From Shewanella gelidii (GTDB taxonomy: Bacteria; Pseudomonadota; Gammaproteobacteria; Enterobacterales; Shewanellaceae), in assembly GCF_014647855.1 (NCBI RefSeq), contig NZ_BMPZ01000006.1, positions 62,001-126,000 of the forward strand: a stretch of 64,000 nt of DNA, given 5' to 3'. The translations under genes were made by a program, and so were the position numbers. The notes under the pieces are model-generated. The model did not search any database, was not told where the DNA came from, and saw only the letters and a program-made list of their open reading frames with translations. Of the stretch, positions 1 through 10,558 are shown in pieces. Position 1 is the first letter of the stretch; every line of letters starts with the position of its first letter.

Positions 1-770
1 TGGGCGTAAATATAAAGTCAACGTCTGGGCCTGTGCTTGAAAAAGCAGGGGATCTCGCCGCGCTACTCACTAATTTAGAGCCCCATGACGTTTTGTTTAT
101 TGATGAAATCCATCGATTAAGCCCCGTGGTCGAAGAGATATTGTATCCAGCGATGGAAGATTATCAGCTGGACATAATGATAGGTGAGGGACCAGCAGCC
201 CGGTCTATTAAGCTGGACTTACCGCCGTTTACTTTGGTTGGTGCAACGACAAGAGCGGGTGCTTTGACTTCGCCGCTCCGTGCTCGATTTGGTATTCCCC
301 TTCGCTTAGAGTTCTATAACGTCAAAGATCTGAGTACGATTGTGGCGCGCTCAGCTAAAGTGATGGAGCTAGACATCGATGAAGCAGGAGCCGTTGAGAT
401 AGCCAGACGTTCTCGAGGCACACCGCGTATAGCGAACCGTTTATTGCGTCGAGTAAGAGACTTTGCTGAAGTTAAACACGATGGCAATGTGACTCAAACG
501 ATTGCTGAGCAGGCATTAGATGTACTGGATGTCGATGCAGAAGGTTTCGACTACATGGACAGAAAACTGCTGTTAGCAATTATTGATAAGTTTATGGGTG
601 GGCCAGTTGGGCTGGACAATTTAGCTGCGGCGATTGGTGAAGAGCGAGAAACCATAGAAGATGTGCTTGAACCGTTTTTGATCCAACAAGGGTTTGTACA
701 AAGAACACCAAGGGGACGTATCGCTACGCCACGTTCCTATCAGCACTTTGGTTTGATTAAACCTGAGTAG
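1..770 (+). CDS. ruvB: Holliday junction branch-migration ATPase RuvB (5'-truncated)
   Basis: RuvB is the hexameric AAA+ motor that, with RuvA, drives branch migration of Holliday junctions during recombinational repair. The window opens inside the gene. The reading frame starts with the codon GGC at base 3, and bases 1-2 fit the end of an ATG in the family sequence MGVN. About 255 of the usual ~335 residues are present. Visible parts are the Walker B motif (FIDEIH), the sensor region GATTRAG, the arginine-containing SPLRARFG segment, and the winged-helix C-terminus ending in [21 protein letters not shown] at 33 is internal, not the start. The gene is convergent with gloA across a shared terminator. 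Identification is secure; truncation is only due to the window edge. Confidence 0.97.
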   Translation, partial: GVNIKSTSGPVLEKAGDLAALLTNLEPHDVLFIDEIHRLSPVVEEILYPAMEDYQLDIMIGEGPAARSIKLDLPPFTLVGATTRAGALTSPLRARFGIPLRLEFYNVKDLSTIVARSAKVMELDIDEAGAVEIARRSRGTPRIANRLLRRVRDFAEVKHDGNVTQTIAEQALDVLDVDAEGFDYMDRKLLLAIIDKFMGGPVGLDNLAAAIGEERETIEDVLEPFLIQQGFVQRTPRGRIATPRSYQHFGLIKPE

Positions 771-784
771 TACGAATAGCGATG

Positions 785-816
785 AAAAAAAGAAGCCGTG
801 AAGGCTTCTTTTTTAT
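785..816. terminator. Bidirectional intrinsic terminator between ruvB and gloA
   Basis: The inverted repeat AGAAGCC / GGCTTCT has a 5-base loop. An A-run precedes it and a T-run follows it, so it can work for ruvB on the plus strand and gloA on the minus strand. Confidence 0.85.
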
Positions 817-848
817 TTGAGTCTTATTGATTTAAATGGAGCTGTCGC

Positions 849-1259
849 TCATCCGAGACCTTGTTCGGCTGATTTCATTTGAATAAATTCAATTTTATAG
901 CCATCGGGATCTTCAACAAACGCTATTTCAGTGCGACCGCCAGCAACGGGACCGGGGGCTCTTGTGATGATCCCACCAGCAGCTTCAATTGTGGCACATC
1001 TTTGATAGATATCTTCTTCGCCAATAGCAAGATGACCAAAGCCTGTCCCTAGATCATATTCGGTTGTATCCCAGTTATAGGTTAATTCAACCACGGCTTG
1101 CCCGCTTGATTCTTCAGCAAAGCCGACAAACGCGAGTGTATAGCGGTATTCTGGGTTTTCCGATTTTCGCAAAAGCTTCATGCCAAGCACTTTCGTATAG
1201 AATTCGATGCTTCGTTCCAAATTTCCAACTCGAATCATAGTGTGAAGTAACTGAGCCAT
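849..1259 (-). CDS. gloA: Lactoylglutathione lyase (glyoxalase I)
   Basis: Glyoxalase I converts the hemithioacetal of methylglyoxal and glutathione to S-lactoylglutathione, a cytosolic detoxification step. The 136-residue product has the single-domain vicinal-oxygen-chelate fold pattern: an N-terminal [17 protein letters not shown] segment with the metal-binding His, VELTYNWD with the first acidic ligand, GFGHLAIG with the second His, and DPDGYKIEF near the C-terminus. Length is typical for the short bacterial Ni-type enzyme. The ATG is preceded by an AAGGAA ribosome binding site. It lies downstream of nth on the same strand with a gap of about 105 bases, so it may be transcribed separately. 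Two histidine and two glutamate ligand positions appear conserved by eye. Confidence 0.95.
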   Translation of the reverse strand: MAQLLHTMIRVGNLERSIEFYTKVLGMKLLRKSENPEYRYTLAFVGFAEESSGQAVVELTYNWDTTEYDLGTGFGHLAIGEEDIYQRCATIEAAGGIITRAPGPVAGGRTEIAFVEDPDGYKIEFIQMKSAEQGLG

Positions 1260-1364
1260 TTGGGTTCCTTAATTTTATTAGAAACTATCGTTGTTATATG
1301 GGTTAATTTAACAAAATCAATCCATTGCACAAGATGAGTTGTTGTAGTTTTCCGTAATAATTAA

Positions 1365-2006
1365 CTATTCGTCTGGATAAACTTTATCTTTGTATTCACA
1401 TAAATCTTCGATAATACAACTGCCACATCGAGGTTTACGCGCGATGCAGGTATAACGTCCATGAAGAATGAGCCAGTGGTGAACATCAACTTTGAACTCT
1501 TTAGGAACAACCTTAAGTAGTTTTTGTTCGACTTCTACCACGTTCTTACCCATGGCAAATTTAGTGCGGTTTGAAACGCGGTCGATATGCGTGTCGACAG
1601 CAATTGTTGGCCAGCCAAACGCGGTGTTCAGTACAACGTTTGCTGTTTTTCGTCCAACGCCCGGCAGTGCTTCTAAAGCTTCTCGGTTTTCGGGGACTTG
1701 CCCTTGATGTTCTTTGAGCAAAATTTCACAGGCTTTGACGACGTTTATTGCTTTATTGTTATACAGACCAATGGTTTTAATATATTCCTTTAGGCCATCG
1801 ACACCTAAGTCAAAAATTGCCTGAGCTGTATTTGCAACAGGAAATAGTTTATCTGTCGCCTTGTTGACACTCACATCTGTGGCTTGTGCGGAAAGCGTTA
1901 CAGCAACTAACAATTCAAATGGACTTGAGAAATTAAGCTCAGTCTCCGGTTTTGGATTGTTATTTCTAAATCTTGTGAGTATTTCTAATCGTTTTTGAGC
2001 ATTCAT
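1365..2006 (-). CDS. nth: Endonuclease III (DNA glycosylase/AP lyase)
   Basis: Nth removes oxidised pyrimidines and cleaves abasic sites in base excision repair. The 213-residue product has the helix-hairpin-helix motif LPGVGRKTANVV. Lys120 and Asp138 sit exactly where the E. coli catalytic pair lies. A C-terminal 4Fe-4S loop has Cys187, Cys194, Cys197 and Cys203 in the C-X6-C-X2-C-X5-C pattern. The start ATG lies one base after the rsxE stop codon, so nth is the last gene of the rsx operon and is probably translationally coupled, as in E. coli. Nothing is missing or unusual. Confidence 0.98.
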   Translation of the reverse strand: MNAQKRLEILTRFRNNNPKPETELNFSSPFELLVAVTLSAQATDVSVNKATDKLFPVANTAQAIFDLGVDGLKEYIKTIGLYNNKAINVVKACEILLKEHQGQVPENREALEALPGVGRKTANVVLNTAFGWPTIAVDTHIDRVSNRTKFAMGKNVVEVEQKLLKVVPKEFKVDVHHWLILHGRYTCIARKPRCGSCIIEDLCEYKDKVYPDE

Positions 2007-2007
2007 G

Positions 2008-2709
2008 TTAGCTTACCTTGGTGATCCGAGCTCGGGTAATAACAGGTGCTGTTTCATCTTTGTTTTTACGACGCTTTTCAAGTCGTTGATCGATGATGTT
2101 TTTAACTGCGATTAAAAAGCCCATGGCAAAAAACGCACCTGGGGGGAGCATGGCAATTAGGAATGGCGTATCGACTTGCCATACCTGAATTGTCAAGCCA
2201 GCAGCCCAAGGCCCTAGAAGAAGATCGGCTCCATCAAAGAGAGTGCCTTGTCCTAATATTTCTCGAACAGCGCCAAGGGCAAGCAATACAAGGGTAAAAC
2301 CAATGCTCATCATTAATCCATCATAAGCCGACTTCGCTACAGTATTGCGGGATGCAAAAGCTTCAGCGCGTCCAATGATGACGCAGTTGGTAACGATTAA
2401 TGGTAAAAAGATACCTAAAGACAAGTAAAGGCCATAGGCATAGGCGTTGATAAGTAGCTGTACCGCTGTTACAAGTGCTGCGATGATCATCACAAATACC
2501 GGAATGCGAATTTCTTTTGGAACATAGTTTCGTATTAAAGAGACCGAAATATTTGAGCCAACTAGAACCAGCAAAGTTGCCAGCCCAAGACCAAGCGCAT
2601 TAGTCACAGTTGCAGTTACAGCAAGGAGTGGGCATAGACCTAATAACTGGACTAAGCCTGGGTTATTCTTCCAAAGGCCTTGCCATGCAATTTCTTTAAA
2701 CTCACTCAT
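2008..2709 (-). CDS. rsxE: Rsx/Rnf electron transport complex subunit E
   Basis: RsxE is a six-helix inner-membrane subunit of the Rsx (Rnf-type) complex, which moves electrons from NADH through flavins and iron-sulfur centres and in E. coli helps keep SoxR reduced. The 233-residue product is almost entirely hydrophobic helices. It carries the paired cysteine motifs LLGLCPLLA and VTNCVIIG that mirror RsxA; in Rnf structures these cysteines bind an intramembrane 2Fe-2S cluster. I chose the ATG at 2709 ([13 protein letters not shown]), which matches family N-termini, over an upstream in-frame ATG at 2763 that would lie inside rsxG. The start overlaps the end of rsxG by 8 bases, which suggests coupling. 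Confidence 0.96.
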   Translation of the reverse strand: MSEFKEIAWQGLWKNNPGLVQLLGLCPLLAVTATVTNALGLGLATLLVLVGSNISVSLIRNYVPKEIRIPVFVMIIAALVTAVQLLINAYAYGLYLSLGIFLPLIVTNCVIIGRAEAFASRNTVAKSAYDGLMMSIGFTLVLLALGAVREILGQGTLFDGADLLLGPWAAGLTIQVWQVDTPFLIAMLPPGAFFAMGFLIAVKNIIDQRLEKRRKNKDETAPVITRARITKVS

Positions 2710-3334
2710 AATTTGCCTCGCAGTTTGGCGTTTGTGCAAATAATAGATTCTTATTGGTGTCAAAGTAATTTAGGGTTCGGTAAATTGCTCCAACATATGC
2801 GCGCGGTGTAATGGTGGCACCGGTAAACTGATCAAAGTCGCCACCGTCTTTTTTAACCTGCCACTGTTCTTCTGATGTGTTGGCTAGTGAGCGTCCAATA
2901 AAATGATTAACCCAAGACGATTTTCTAAGGTCAATTTTGTCACCGAGGCCTGGGGTTTCTTGATGTGATAGCGTACGAACACCAAGAATTTCACCTTGAG
3001 CTGTGATGCCAATAATTAATTTGATTTTGCCGTTATAGCCGTCAGGTGCGATGGCTTCCATTGCGATAGCTGTGGCCTGGGATTGATGAGTAGCTATATA
3101 TGCTGACAATGGTTGTTGTTCACTAGGTTCAACATTAAAACGGATGCAGGCTTTGAAAGGCTCATTATCAAAACTCTCACTAGGTATTAATTGAGAGAGG
3201 GTTGAGATCAGTTGTTGCCTCTCTTGTAGTTTGATTTGGTCTTTTGTTGATTCAAAAACAATGGCGACTAGCGCAGTGCATATCAACGCAAAAATCCCTA
3301 GTAAAAAACCATTTTTAAGCATGGATTGATTCAA
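2702..3334 (-). CDS. rsxG: Rsx/Rnf electron transport complex subunit G (FMN-binding)
   Basis: RsxG is a membrane-anchored periplasmic flavoprotein of the Rsx complex. The 210-residue product has one N-terminal membrane anchor ([20 protein letters not shown]) and a periplasmic FMN-binding domain. The motif FTGATITP near the C-terminus carries the threonine to which FMN is attached through a phosphoester bond in this family, normally by ApbE. The [11 protein letters not shown] segment is also characteristic. It lies between rsxD and rsxE, overlaps rsxE by 8 bases, and follows rsxD after about 15 bases. No apbE gene is visible in this window. Confidence 0.96.
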   Translation of the reverse strand: MNQSMLKNGFLLGIFALICTALVAIVFESTKDQIKLQERQQLISTLSQLIPSESFDNEPFKACIRFNVEPSEQQPLSAYIATHQSQATAIAMEAIAPDGYNGKIKLIIGITAQGEILGVRTLSHQETPGLGDKIDLRKSSWVNHFIGRSLANTSEEQWQVKKDGGDFDQFTGATITPRAYVGAIYRTLNYFDTNKNLLFAQTPNCEANYE

Positions 3335-3349
3335 TTGCTTCTCCGTTAC

Positions 3350-4399
3350 TTAATAATTAATTCTATGGCCGTATGTCTTCGGACGGACATAATGGTCAAT
3401 GAAAGGCGCACATAGGTTTGCGAGTAAAACTGCGAAAGCGAATGCATCTGGGTAGCCACCAAAGGTGCGAATGACATACACCAGTATTCCAATAATTGCC
3501 CCAAAAATAAGCCGTCCTTTGTTGCTCGTCGCGGCTGTAACTGGATCCGTTGCGATAAAAAAAGCGGCAATCATAGTTGCACCAGAAAACAAGTGGATCA
3601 ATGGACTTGGATGGGTATCAGGACCGAACATGAAACCAAGGGTTGAACAAATTGCAAGCGAACCGATTCCTGCGGTGCTGATCTGCCAGCGGATCACTTT
3701 TAATTTTATCATCATGATGCCACCAGCTAAGTAGGCTAGATTGACATAAAACCAACCTTGGCTGACACCATTCATAAAGAGTGGTTTAGCAAGGATTTCT
3801 GTACTTGTTAGCCCCATCGTGAGATCGGTTTTAAAAGTATCTAATGGTGTTGCCATGGTTACACCATCTATCCCTTGACTAAATTGCGCGACAACCAGCG
3901 CTTTGAGCTCAAATATAACTTGTAACGTTTCCATCAAGCTTGGGGAGGCGAGGGCAATGTTGGAGGGTGCGACCCAGCTGGTCATTTGTACTGGAAACGA
4001 CACTAATAAAAGAACATAAGCCGCCATTGCAGGATTAAACAAGTTGTGGCCAAGCCCGCCATAAAGGTGTTTTACGATAACAATGGCAAATGCGATACCA
4101 ATGGCCATTAACCACCACGGTGCAAGAGGAGGTAAAGCAAGGCCAAGTAATAAACCGGTGACGATGGCGCTGTAATCTTTCAGGCTTATCAATATTGGAC
4201 GATTACGCAGTTTGAGGATACAAGCTTCGAAGCCGACAGCAAGTGAAATAGCGAGTATCACTTGAATGAGGTTGCCCCAGCCAAAGCATACAATTTGAGC
4301 CAACAATCCGGGAAGCGCACACAAGATCACGCGTTGCATGACCGTGCCGGTTTGCAGCTGTACTGAAATGTGCGGAGATGACTTAATTTTAAATGTCAT
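3350..4399 (-). CDS. rsxD: Rsx/Rnf electron transport complex subunit D
   Basis: RsxD is the large polytopic membrane flavoprotein of the Rsx complex, related to NqrB. The 349-residue product has about ten hydrophobic segments. The TMAT motif at residues 181-184 sits where E. coli and Vibrio RnfD carry covalently bound FMN on a threonine near position 187. The conserved [14 protein letters not shown] and [17 protein letters not shown] segments are also present. The start codon overlaps the rsxC stop by 4 bases (ATGA), a strong sign of coupled translation. Length and motifs are typical. Confidence 0.96.
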   Translation of the reverse strand: MTFKIKSSPHISVQLQTGTVMQRVILCALPGLLAQIVCFGWGNLIQVILAISLAVGFEACILKLRNRPILISLKDYSAIVTGLLLGLALPPLAPWWLMAIGIAFAIVIVKHLYGGLGHNLFNPAMAAYVLLLVSFPVQMTSWVAPSNIALASPSLMETLQVIFELKALVVAQFSQGIDGVTMATPLDTFKTDLTMGLTSTEILAKPLFMNGVSQGWFYVNLAYLAGGIMMIKLKVIRWQISTAGIGSLAICSTLGFMFGPDTHPSPLIHLFSGATMIAAFFIATDPVTAATSNKGRLIFGAIIGILVYVIRTFGGYPDAFAFAVLLANLCAPFIDHYVRPKTYGHRINY

Positions 4400-6858
4400 G
4401 ACTCGGCGTCTCCATTGTCGATTTGGCTTGAAACCTTTTTTGCTTTGGCTTTTGCAACAGCAGCAGCGATACGGGCTTTCTTACGTTGTTCAGCACTTTG
4501 TTTTGCCGCGTCTTCCGTCTCGACAGTTGTAGTTCCATGATGGGGATGCTCGTCTAATTGGTTTTGCTGTTTCTTCGCTTTCGCTTTAGCTACTGCGGCT
4601 GCAACTCGTGCTTGTTTATCGATATTATTGGTTTGCTTTGACTCTGAATCCAAATGTGGCAGCTCTGTCTGAGCATCACTTTCAATTTCATCGCCCTCTG
4701 GTTCCACATCAACTTGGCTGATTTGTTTTTTGGGCTGAGCTGTATCTGCAGCGGTCTTTTTCGCTTTTGCTCGCGCTACGGCAGCGGCAATTCGAGCTTT
4801 TTTGTGTTCTTTTTCTTCAAAGTCAGTACTTTTATCGCTGGCGTTAGACGTTACGACTGGCTCTGCGAGCGCTGAAGACCCTGTGTGTGTTGTTTCAGCA
4901 TCCGGGACCGTTTTGGCGGAATTTTTGGCTTTCTTCGCTTTTGCTCGCGCAACCGCAGCTGCAATTTTGGCTTGTTTAGAGCTCGCCTCATCAGTGTTCG
5001 CTTCCCCAAAAGCCGCTGGCGTGTTTGTTATAGAATTATTTTGGGAGGTTTGTATCCCTCCGCTGCTTTGCGCTTTTTTGGCTTTAGCCCGAGCGATAGC
5101 CGCTGCTACCTTTGCTTTCTTATCGTTGCTGCCATTCAGCTGAATATCTATATTACTTTCTTCTGACGATTTGGTTTCTGTTGGCTGTGAAGCTGTTTCT
5201 AGGCCTTTGTGTGGCCGATGCTCTGCTTGTTTTGCTTTCTTGGCCTTAGCCCGTGCAATTGCGGCTGCCACGTTTTGCTTTTTATCAGTTTTGGGCTCCG
5301 AATCTACAGGCTTTAGCTTCGCTTGTTTGTTCTTTATTCGTGCCATTGCTTCTGCGACTTTGTCCTTGTCATTGCCGGACATTGAAGCTTGACGTTTTTC
5401 TGCTGCCTTTTTCGCTTTTGCTTCTCGTTCTTGTTTCTCAGCTTCAAGCCGTTTGAGTCTGGCCTCGAAATGTATTTTGGCTTGTTCTGCAGCCGCTTTT
5501 TCTTCGGTTTGAAGTTTTATTGCAGCTTTGGCCTTTCGGTAATATTCCACAAGTGGGATGTCACTTGGGCACACATAGCTACAGCTGCCGCATTCTATAC
5601 AGTCTCTTAAATTGTAAGAGCTGGCTTTATCGTATTCTTTAGCTTTGGAGTGCCAAAAAAGCTGTTGAGGTAAAAGGCGTGCTGGGCATACTTGCGCACA
5701 CTCACCACAACGAATACATGCTTGTTCACTACTTTCCGTTGCAATCTCATCTGGCCCGGGGACTAAAAAGCAATTACTTCCTTTTACGACCGGAACATCT
5801 ATGCCTGGTAGCATGTGTCCCATCATTGGTCCTCCAGCAATTACTTTGTGCAATTGCTGGCCTTGCTCAATTATGCCGCAATGCTCAATAAGATGGGGGA
5901 GTGGTGTACCGACGGGAACCCAGTAGTTTCCAGGGGCTTTAACGCCATTGCCGGTGACAGTGACAACTCTTTCAATCAGAGGTTTGCCAACATTCACTGC
6001 TTGGTGAATGGCAAATGCAGTCCCCACATTTTGCATTACGATACCAAGTTGTGCTGGTATCGCGCCTGAAGGTACTTCTTGGCCTGTAATGATTTGAATG
6101 AGTTGTTTTTCACCACCTGAAGGGTATTTTGTGGGAATGCTGGTAACACGCACTGCTTTTTTCGGTAATTGGCTTTGTTGTACCGCACGCTGCATCGCTT
6201 GAATCGCGTTCGGTTTATTATCTTCGATAGCGATAATAATCCGTTTGGGTTGCAGTAAACGGTGGATAATTTCAATACCACTTTGAATTTCGTTAGCATG
6301 TTCTTGCATTAAACGATCATCTGCGGTGATATAAGGCTCACACTCAACGCCGTTGATGATAACCAATTCAATGTCGCTACTCGGGTTTAATTTGATATGA
6401 GTCGGAAATGCTGCGCCACCTAAACCGGCAACGCCACTAAGTCGAATCCTATCTAGGATTGTATCTGTGTCTGCAGCATCTAAATCGATCGGTTCAAAGT
6501 TCGTTTGTTGTTGCGTGTCATCACTTTCAATAATGCAACTAATGACAGGAAGGCCCGATGGGTGATTTGCTCGTATTTCTTTTACAGCAGTGATGGTGCC
6601 AGAGCAGGGCGCGTGCACCGGTAGATATTGCGGGTTGATCCCAGCGGTTAGTTGCTCACCTTTCAATACCCGGTCACCAATATTAAACTTAAGGGTGCAA
6701 GTATCTTGTAACCCTGGCACAGGCACCCAATATTCTTTTGCTAATGGCAGCGTTTGGATTTCACTCTGACTGGTGAGGGCCTTCGTTTCGGGAGGATGGA
6801 TGCCACCTGGAGAACGCCAAAGGTTACCTTTATCTATCTGTTCAAGTAGCGTTAACAC
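4396..6858 (-). CDS. rsxC: Rsx/Rnf electron transport complex subunit C with Ala/Lys-rich repeat tail
   Basis: RsxC is the peripheral cytoplasmic subunit that accepts electrons from NADH through FMN and passes them to 4Fe-4S centres. The 820-residue product starts with the RnfC barrel-sandwich domain, then the NuoF-like nucleotide/FMN region ([23 protein letters not shown]), then two ferredoxin clusters, [12 protein letters not shown] and [12 protein letters not shown]. After roughly residue 450 the C-terminal part is a long low-complexity tail with seven copies of a motif like [15 protein letters not shown], separated by variable polar linkers. Similar repeats are known in other gammaproteobacterial RsxC/RnfC proteins, and their number varies. 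The gene overlaps rsxB by 7 bases and rsxD by 4 bases. Confidence 0.96.
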   Translation of the reverse strand: MLTLLEQIDKGNLWRSPGGIHPPETKALTSQSEIQTLPLAKEYWVPVPGLQDTCTLKFNIGDRVLKGEQLTAGINPQYLPVHAPCSGTITAVKEIRANHPSGLPVISCIIESDDTQQQTNFEPIDLDAADTDTILDRIRLSGVAGLGGAAFPTHIKLNPSSDIELVIINGVECEPYITADDRLMQEHANEIQSGIEIIHRLLQPKRIIIAIEDNKPNAIQAMQRAVQQSQLPKKAVRVTSIPTKYPSGGEKQLIQIITGQEVPSGAIPAQLGIVMQNVGTAFAIHQAVNVGKPLIERVVTVTGNGVKAPGNYWVPVGTPLPHLIEHCGIIEQGQQLHKVIAGGPMMGHMLPGIDVPVVKGSNCFLVPGPDEIATESSEQACIRCGECAQVCPARLLPQQLFWHSKAKEYDKASSYNLRDCIECGSCSYVCPSDIPLVEYYRKAKAAIKLQTEEKAAAEQAKIHFEARLKRLEAEKQEREAKAKKAAEKRQASMSGNDKDKVAEAMARIKNKQAKLKPVDSEPKTDKKQNVAAAIARAKAKKAKQAEHRPHKGLETASQPTETKSSEESNIDIQLNGSNDKKAKVAAAIARAKAKKAQSSGGIQTSQNNSITNTPAAFGEANTDEASSKQAKIAAAVARAKAKKAKNSAKTVPDAETTHTGSSALAEPVVTSNASDKSTDFEEKEHKKARIAAAVARAKAKKTAADTAQPKKQISQVDVEPEGDEIESDAQTELPHLDSESKQTNNIDKQARVAAAVAKAKAKKQQNQLDEHPHHGTTTVETEDAAKQSAEQRKKARIAAAVAKAKAKKVSSQIDNGDAES
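4423..5400 (-). repeat. Seven-copy Ala/Lys-rich repeat array inside rsxC
   Basis: The 3' third of rsxC encodes seven diverged copies of a helical motif, consensus about K-A-R/K-I/V-A-A-A-V/I-A-R/K-A-K-A-K-K. The first copy ([14 protein letters not shown]) is the most degenerate. Linkers of roughly 20-35 residues are rich in Ser, Thr, Gln and Glu. The repeats are obvious at protein level but diverged at DNA level. The boundaries given are approximate. Confidence 0.85.
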
Positions 6859-7421
6859 GTTTTTTCCTCAAGAACGACTTTCACCGGAATTTGATTGAGT
6901 TGCCAATCCCAATTGTTGATAGTGGTTTTTACCGGGATCATATCAATACAGTCAACAGGACAAGGTTCGACACATAAATCACAACCTGTACAGTCTGCCG
7001 TTATCACCGTGTGCATTAATTTCCCAGAGCCGACAATGGCATCAACAGGACATGCTTGAATACACTTAGTGCAGCCGATACATTCATCTTCTCGAATGTA
7101 CGCCACTTTCTTTGTCAGCATTTCTTCAGAAGCATCTAAAGGTTCGGGATCGACTCCCATTAACTCCGCGAGCTTTTCCATCGTGGCAGTACCACCAGGC
7201 GGACACTTATTGATATGCTCGCCATTGGCAATGGCTTCAGCATATGGTCGACACCCTGGGTAGCCGCACTGCCCGCATTGTGTTTGCGGTAAAACAGCCT
7301 CTAACTGGTCGACAATCGGGTTACCTTCAACTTTAAATTTTTGCGCGGCAAAGCCTAAAACTAAGCCAAAAATTGTAGCTAAGATGCCTAAAATGATAAT
7401 GGCAGTAAAAATCGCGCTCAT
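6852..7421 (-). CDS. rsxB: Rsx/Rnf electron transport complex subunit B (ferredoxin)
   Basis: RsxB is the iron-sulfur subunit of the Rsx complex. The 189-residue product starts with one membrane helix, followed by a Fe-S domain with CGQCGYPGC. Two 4Fe-4S ferredoxin motifs follow: [12 protein letters not shown] and [12 protein letters not shown]. This order and length match the family. The start lies one base after the rsxA stop, and the end overlaps rsxC by 7 bases. All expected cluster cysteines are present. Confidence 0.97.
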   Translation of the reverse strand: MSAIFTAIIILGILATIFGLVLGFAAQKFKVEGNPIVDQLEAVLPQTQCGQCGYPGCRPYAEAIANGEHINKCPPGGTATMEKLAELMGVDPEPLDASEEMLTKKVAYIREDECIGCTKCIQACPVDAIVGSGKLMHTVITADCTGCDLCVEPCPVDCIDMIPVKTTINNWDWQLNQIPVKVVLEEKTC

Positions 7422-7422
7422 G

Positions 7423-8001
7423 TTATTTAACTAGCCCCGTGAAGCCCATAAAGGCCAGTGACATTAATCCTGCGGTAATCATAGCAATAGCTCCTCCCCG
7501 AAAAGGCAGAGGGACATCAGCTGCAGCAAGCCTTTCTCGCATAGCTGAAAAAAGGATTAGAACCAGAGAGAACCCAACAGCGGCGCCGAATCCGTAGATG
7601 GCTGACTCAATGAAATTGTGCTTCTCATTGACGTTTAGAAGTGCGACACCTAAAACGGCACAATTGGTTGTTATGAGGGGGAGGTATATCCCAAGCGCCC
7701 TATGCAAAGATGCACTTGTCTTTTGTACCAGTAGTTCTGTGAATTGAACTACCACGGCGATGACTAAGATGAAGCTCATTGTTCGTAAATAGCTTAACTC
7801 AAAAGGGATGAGTAGATACTGATTGATGAGGTAACTTAAAACTGAGGCAAGCGTCAGCACAAAGGTTGTCGCCATAGACATACCGATTGCGGATTCAAGT
7901 TTACTGGAAACACCCATAAATGGGCACAAACCGAGGAATTTTACTAATACAAAATTATTGACCAGCACAGTGCTGATCAATAAAAGGAGATATTCACTCA
8001 T
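7423..8001 (-). CDS. rsxA: Rsx/Rnf electron transport complex subunit A
   Basis: RsxA is a six-helix inner-membrane subunit, homologous to RsxE in inverted topology. The 192-residue product contains FLGLCPFMG (Cys26) and ITTNCAVLG, the cysteines that with those of RsxE bind the intramembrane iron-sulfur centre in Rnf-type complexes. It is the first gene of the operon rsxABCDGE-nth. The 106-base gap to the upstream gene on the same strand presumably holds the operon promoter; I see no clear operator there. Confidence 0.97.
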   Translation of the reverse strand: MSEYLLLLISTVLVNNFVLVKFLGLCPFMGVSSKLESAIGMSMATTFVLTLASVLSYLINQYLLIPFELSYLRTMSFILVIAVVVQFTELLVQKTSASLHRALGIYLPLITTNCAVLGVALLNVNEKHNFIESAIYGFGAAVGFSLVLILFSAMRERLAAADVPLPFRGGAIAMITAGLMSLAFMGFTGLVK

Positions 8002-8107
8002 CTCAGATCTTGGTCAATTGATTCTGCAGGCTATTATCGGCTTTTCCAAGTCCATAAACAACATATAGAATGCAGGGTTAACCATAATTGGCTAAATATA
8101 ATACGAA

Positions 8108-10027
8108 CTATGATTGCTTTTCAGCTTTCTTGCTTATCGGAACGATTGCTTGGGGCTGTGCAACGTAGTAACCCTGAAGTCCATCAACCAATAATTTTTC
8201 AAGGACTAGCTTTTCTTCTTGTCTTTCAACGCTGGTTGCGATGACCTGAATATTAAGCCTTCGCGCAATATCAACAATCATGCGGACAAAGAATTTGTTG
8301 TTGGTATCTTGATCGATCGATTCAGAATAGCTACCGTCCAGTTTGATGTAATCTGGTCGAACTTCTCTAAAGAATTTAAATGAGGCAAAACCCATTCCGA
8401 AGCGTTCGACACTCACCCGAGATCCTGCTCTATGAACCGCTCTGACGAAATTGTAACTGCCAATGATATTGCCTTGCATGCCGGCTTCATTCACTTCGAA
8501 TACAATTCTCGATGCGATGGCTTGTTGTTTGGTAAGAATGTCCGTTAGCCAAGCGACAAAGGCCTCTTGATGTGCAGAAACGGTACTGATATTAACACCG
8601 AATACGCCAGTTAAATGGGGCGATTCATGTAACATCCTGATGGTATTTAAAATGACAATTTTATCTATTTCAGTTATCGCGCCATGGCGCTCTGCCATTG
8701 CGATCACAGTTGCGGTCGGAAGGAATTTCCCTTCACTGTTATAGAACCTTGAGAGTAACTCGTTGTATAACTTAACTTCGCTTTGACATGGCTGAATCGG
8801 TTGATGATAGAATTTGATCGCTTGGCGTTTAATTATATCCTCAATAGCAATTCTCCAGCCATCATCTCCAAATAAATTATCGCCATTTAGTTTTTCTAAT
8901 ACGTGGAAGCTATTAGGACCTAATGTTTGTGCGATACCAATCGCTGTTTCCGCCAGGCTAAGAATATGAACAGGATCATCGCCACTTTTAAACGGAACCA
9001 GCCCTGTATAGGCAATAGAGTCCGATTTTATTTGTCCCTGGTATTCGTCAAATAATACCTTCAATTGATCTAGGAAGCGTGTTGCTTCTTTCAAGGCAAG
9101 ACCATGAATAAAAATAACAAAATCTGAACTTGAGACACGGTAACAATCGGAGTCAGGAAAGTGTTCTAAGGCTTTACGAATACAGCTCACTACTTTAACT
9201 AAATAGTCATCTCCTGAGTTCCTACCATACAGTTGGTTGATTTGGTTTAACTCAGTTGCCTTAATTGTCGCCATTACACCGATAGCTTCTTTATCAATAT
9301 TTGAAATGCTCTCTAATTTTTCGGTAAAACGTACACGAGTCCCAAAGCCGGTAACTGGATCTTGGAATACAACTCGCGTGAGTTTTTCGTTTTCATGGGT
9401 GATTTCGTCAAGTTTAGCTTTGAGTTGGGTGCGGCATTCGGTTAATGCTGTCGTGACTGGTCTAAGCTCGCCGTTGAGTTTAGACGCTTGAATTGCTTGA
9501 AATGAGAATTCAGGGATTGAATGAATATAGTCGGCTGCATATCGAATTGCTTTTCTATGTTTTAAAGACAGCACACCAAACACGATGGCTAAAAATAAGT
9601 AAATAACGCCGATAACGCCAATTTGTATTGCAAGATCTTCGATCGCATTCTTGCCATATATTTCACAATCTAATTTAACTTGTAAACGTGCATTTTCGAG
9701 CTCAACACTGTTCGATAGCGTCAGTGGGAACAACTTTGAAAATAAGCTGGGTTCACTATTGATTAAAGCACCGTGAGTGAAATTAAGTGTGCCGTCTTCA
9801 ACGTGTATATATTGAAAAAACTGAAAAGAAAACTCATCTGTGAGTTTGTCATAGAGTGGGGAACCGTGATCTGCCCAACTTTTATATTCGTTGATTGTCG
9901 TTTTATAGCGAGCTAAATCAGCATGAGCATTCTGGGTAATTTCATCGCGTTTAAATAGGTAGGCTCCGGCGGCAAGACCGAAAAAAAGTACAAACAAAAA
10001 TATTTGGTAAGATCTTGAGATGCCCAT
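8108..10027 (-). CDS. csrD: CsrD/MshH-like membrane protein with degenerate GGDEF and EAL domains
   Basis: In E. coli, CsrD steers RNase E to the CsrB/CsrC sRNAs and does not make or cleave c-di-GMP. This product (about 639 residues) has an N-terminal membrane helix, a periplasmic loop, a second helix, then GGDEF- and EAL-like domains. The GGDEF signature is replaced by SSSDF, the EAL signature reads NELLSRF, and the usual DDFGTG is ERFGMG. Both domains are therefore probably catalytically dead, as in CsrD/MshH. I favour the ATG at 10027 because GGAA lies 5 bases upstream and the transmembrane segment then starts right after the N-terminus. An in-frame ATG at 10063 is the alternative and lacks a visible ribosome binding site. 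The gene symbol rests on architecture. Confidence 0.75.
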   Translation of the reverse strand: MGISRSYQIFLFVLFFGLAAGAYLFKRDEITQNAHADLARYKTTINEYKSWADHGSPLYDKLTDEFSFQFFQYIHVEDGTLNFTHGALINSEPSLFSKLFPLTLSNSVELENARLQVKLDCEIYGKNAIEDLAIQIGVIGVIYLFLAIVFGVLSLKHRKAIRYAADYIHSIPEFSFQAIQASKLNGELRPVTTALTECRTQLKAKLDEITHENEKLTRVVFQDPVTGFGTRVRFTEKLESISNIDKEAIGVMATIKATELNQINQLYGRNSGDDYLVKVVSCIRKALEHFPDSDCYRVSSSDFVIFIHGLALKEATRFLDQLKVLFDEYQGQIKSDSIAYTGLVPFKSGDDPVHILSLAETAIGIAQTLGPNSFHVLEKLNGDNLFGDDGWRIAIEDIIKRQAIKFYHQPIQPCQSEVKLYNELLSRFYNSEGKFLPTATVIAMAERHGAITEIDKIVILNTIRMLHESPHLTGVFGVNISTVSAHQEAFVAWLTDILTKQQAIASRIVFEVNEAGMQGNIIGSYNFVRAVHRAGSRVSVERFGMGFASFKFFREVRPDYIKLDGSYSESIDQDTNNKFFVRMIVDIARRLNIQVIATSVERQEEKLVLEKLLVDGLQGYYVAQPQAIVPISKKAEKQS

Positions 10028-10351
10028 ATCGATTCCATTCTGACTAGCATTTAAGTCAGCCATCAAACAACATTAAAACGTTGCACAATAGAATATAACT
10101 TCTACCGAGATAACTAATTCAATTATTTTAACTTTTTTAGCTTAGCACAAGATGCAAGTGCAACTCGAACAATCGTTGATGATCTTGCGATATTATCGGC
10201 TTCTCAAAATGATTTAAGATTTTGATCTAGAACGCCGTACTTTAGTTTAACGTGTTAGGGATAAATGCCAAGGAAAAAGCTTATAAATCAATCTTTGAGA
10301 TTAACTTGAAGTTGTGGAAGTGTGCGGTAGGTCAATAAAGAATGCTTGAAT
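10028..10351. other. Non-coding gap before the tRNA-Asn array
   Basis: This stretch between the csrD-like gene and the last tRNA-Asn gene holds no convincing open frame and no strong hairpin. It may hold the csrD promoter and the 3' trailer of the tRNA transcript. Confidence 0.4.
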
Positions 10352-10427
10352 TGGCTCCCCAGACTGGACTCGAACCAGTGACATACGGATTAACAGTCCG
10401 CCGTTCTACCAACTGAACTACAGGGGA
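10352..10427 (-). tRNA. tRNA-Asn (anticodon GTT), copy 5 in transcription order
   Basis: The 76-base minus-strand gene folds as a cloverleaf with anticodon loop CTGTTAA (anticodon GTT), T-loop TTCGAGT, discriminator G and an encoded CCA. The acceptor arms are TCCCCTG and CTGGGGA, giving a U6-U67 mismatch. It is identical to the four copies upstream. Confidence 0.98.
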
Positions 10428-10452
10428 ATCGCATAAGATAATTGTTCTAGAG

Positions 10453-10528
10453 TGGCTCCCCAGACTGGACTCGAACCAGTGACATACGGATTAACAGTCC
10501 GCCGTTCTACCAACTGAACTACAGGGGA
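10453..10528 (-). tRNA. tRNA-Asn (GTT), copy 4
   Basis: Identical in all 76 bases to the other tRNA-Asn genes in this array, including the encoded CCA and the U6-U67 mismatch. It is separated from its neighbour by a 25-base spacer. Confidence 0.98.
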
Positions 10529-10558
10529 AGTGCTCTAAAACTACATGATAACAAAATT

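Noticed and set aside
4654..5610. Several plus-strand frames opposite rsxC
   Set aside because: They are shadows of the Ala/Lys repeat tail, giving Phe/Cys/Ser-rich translations.
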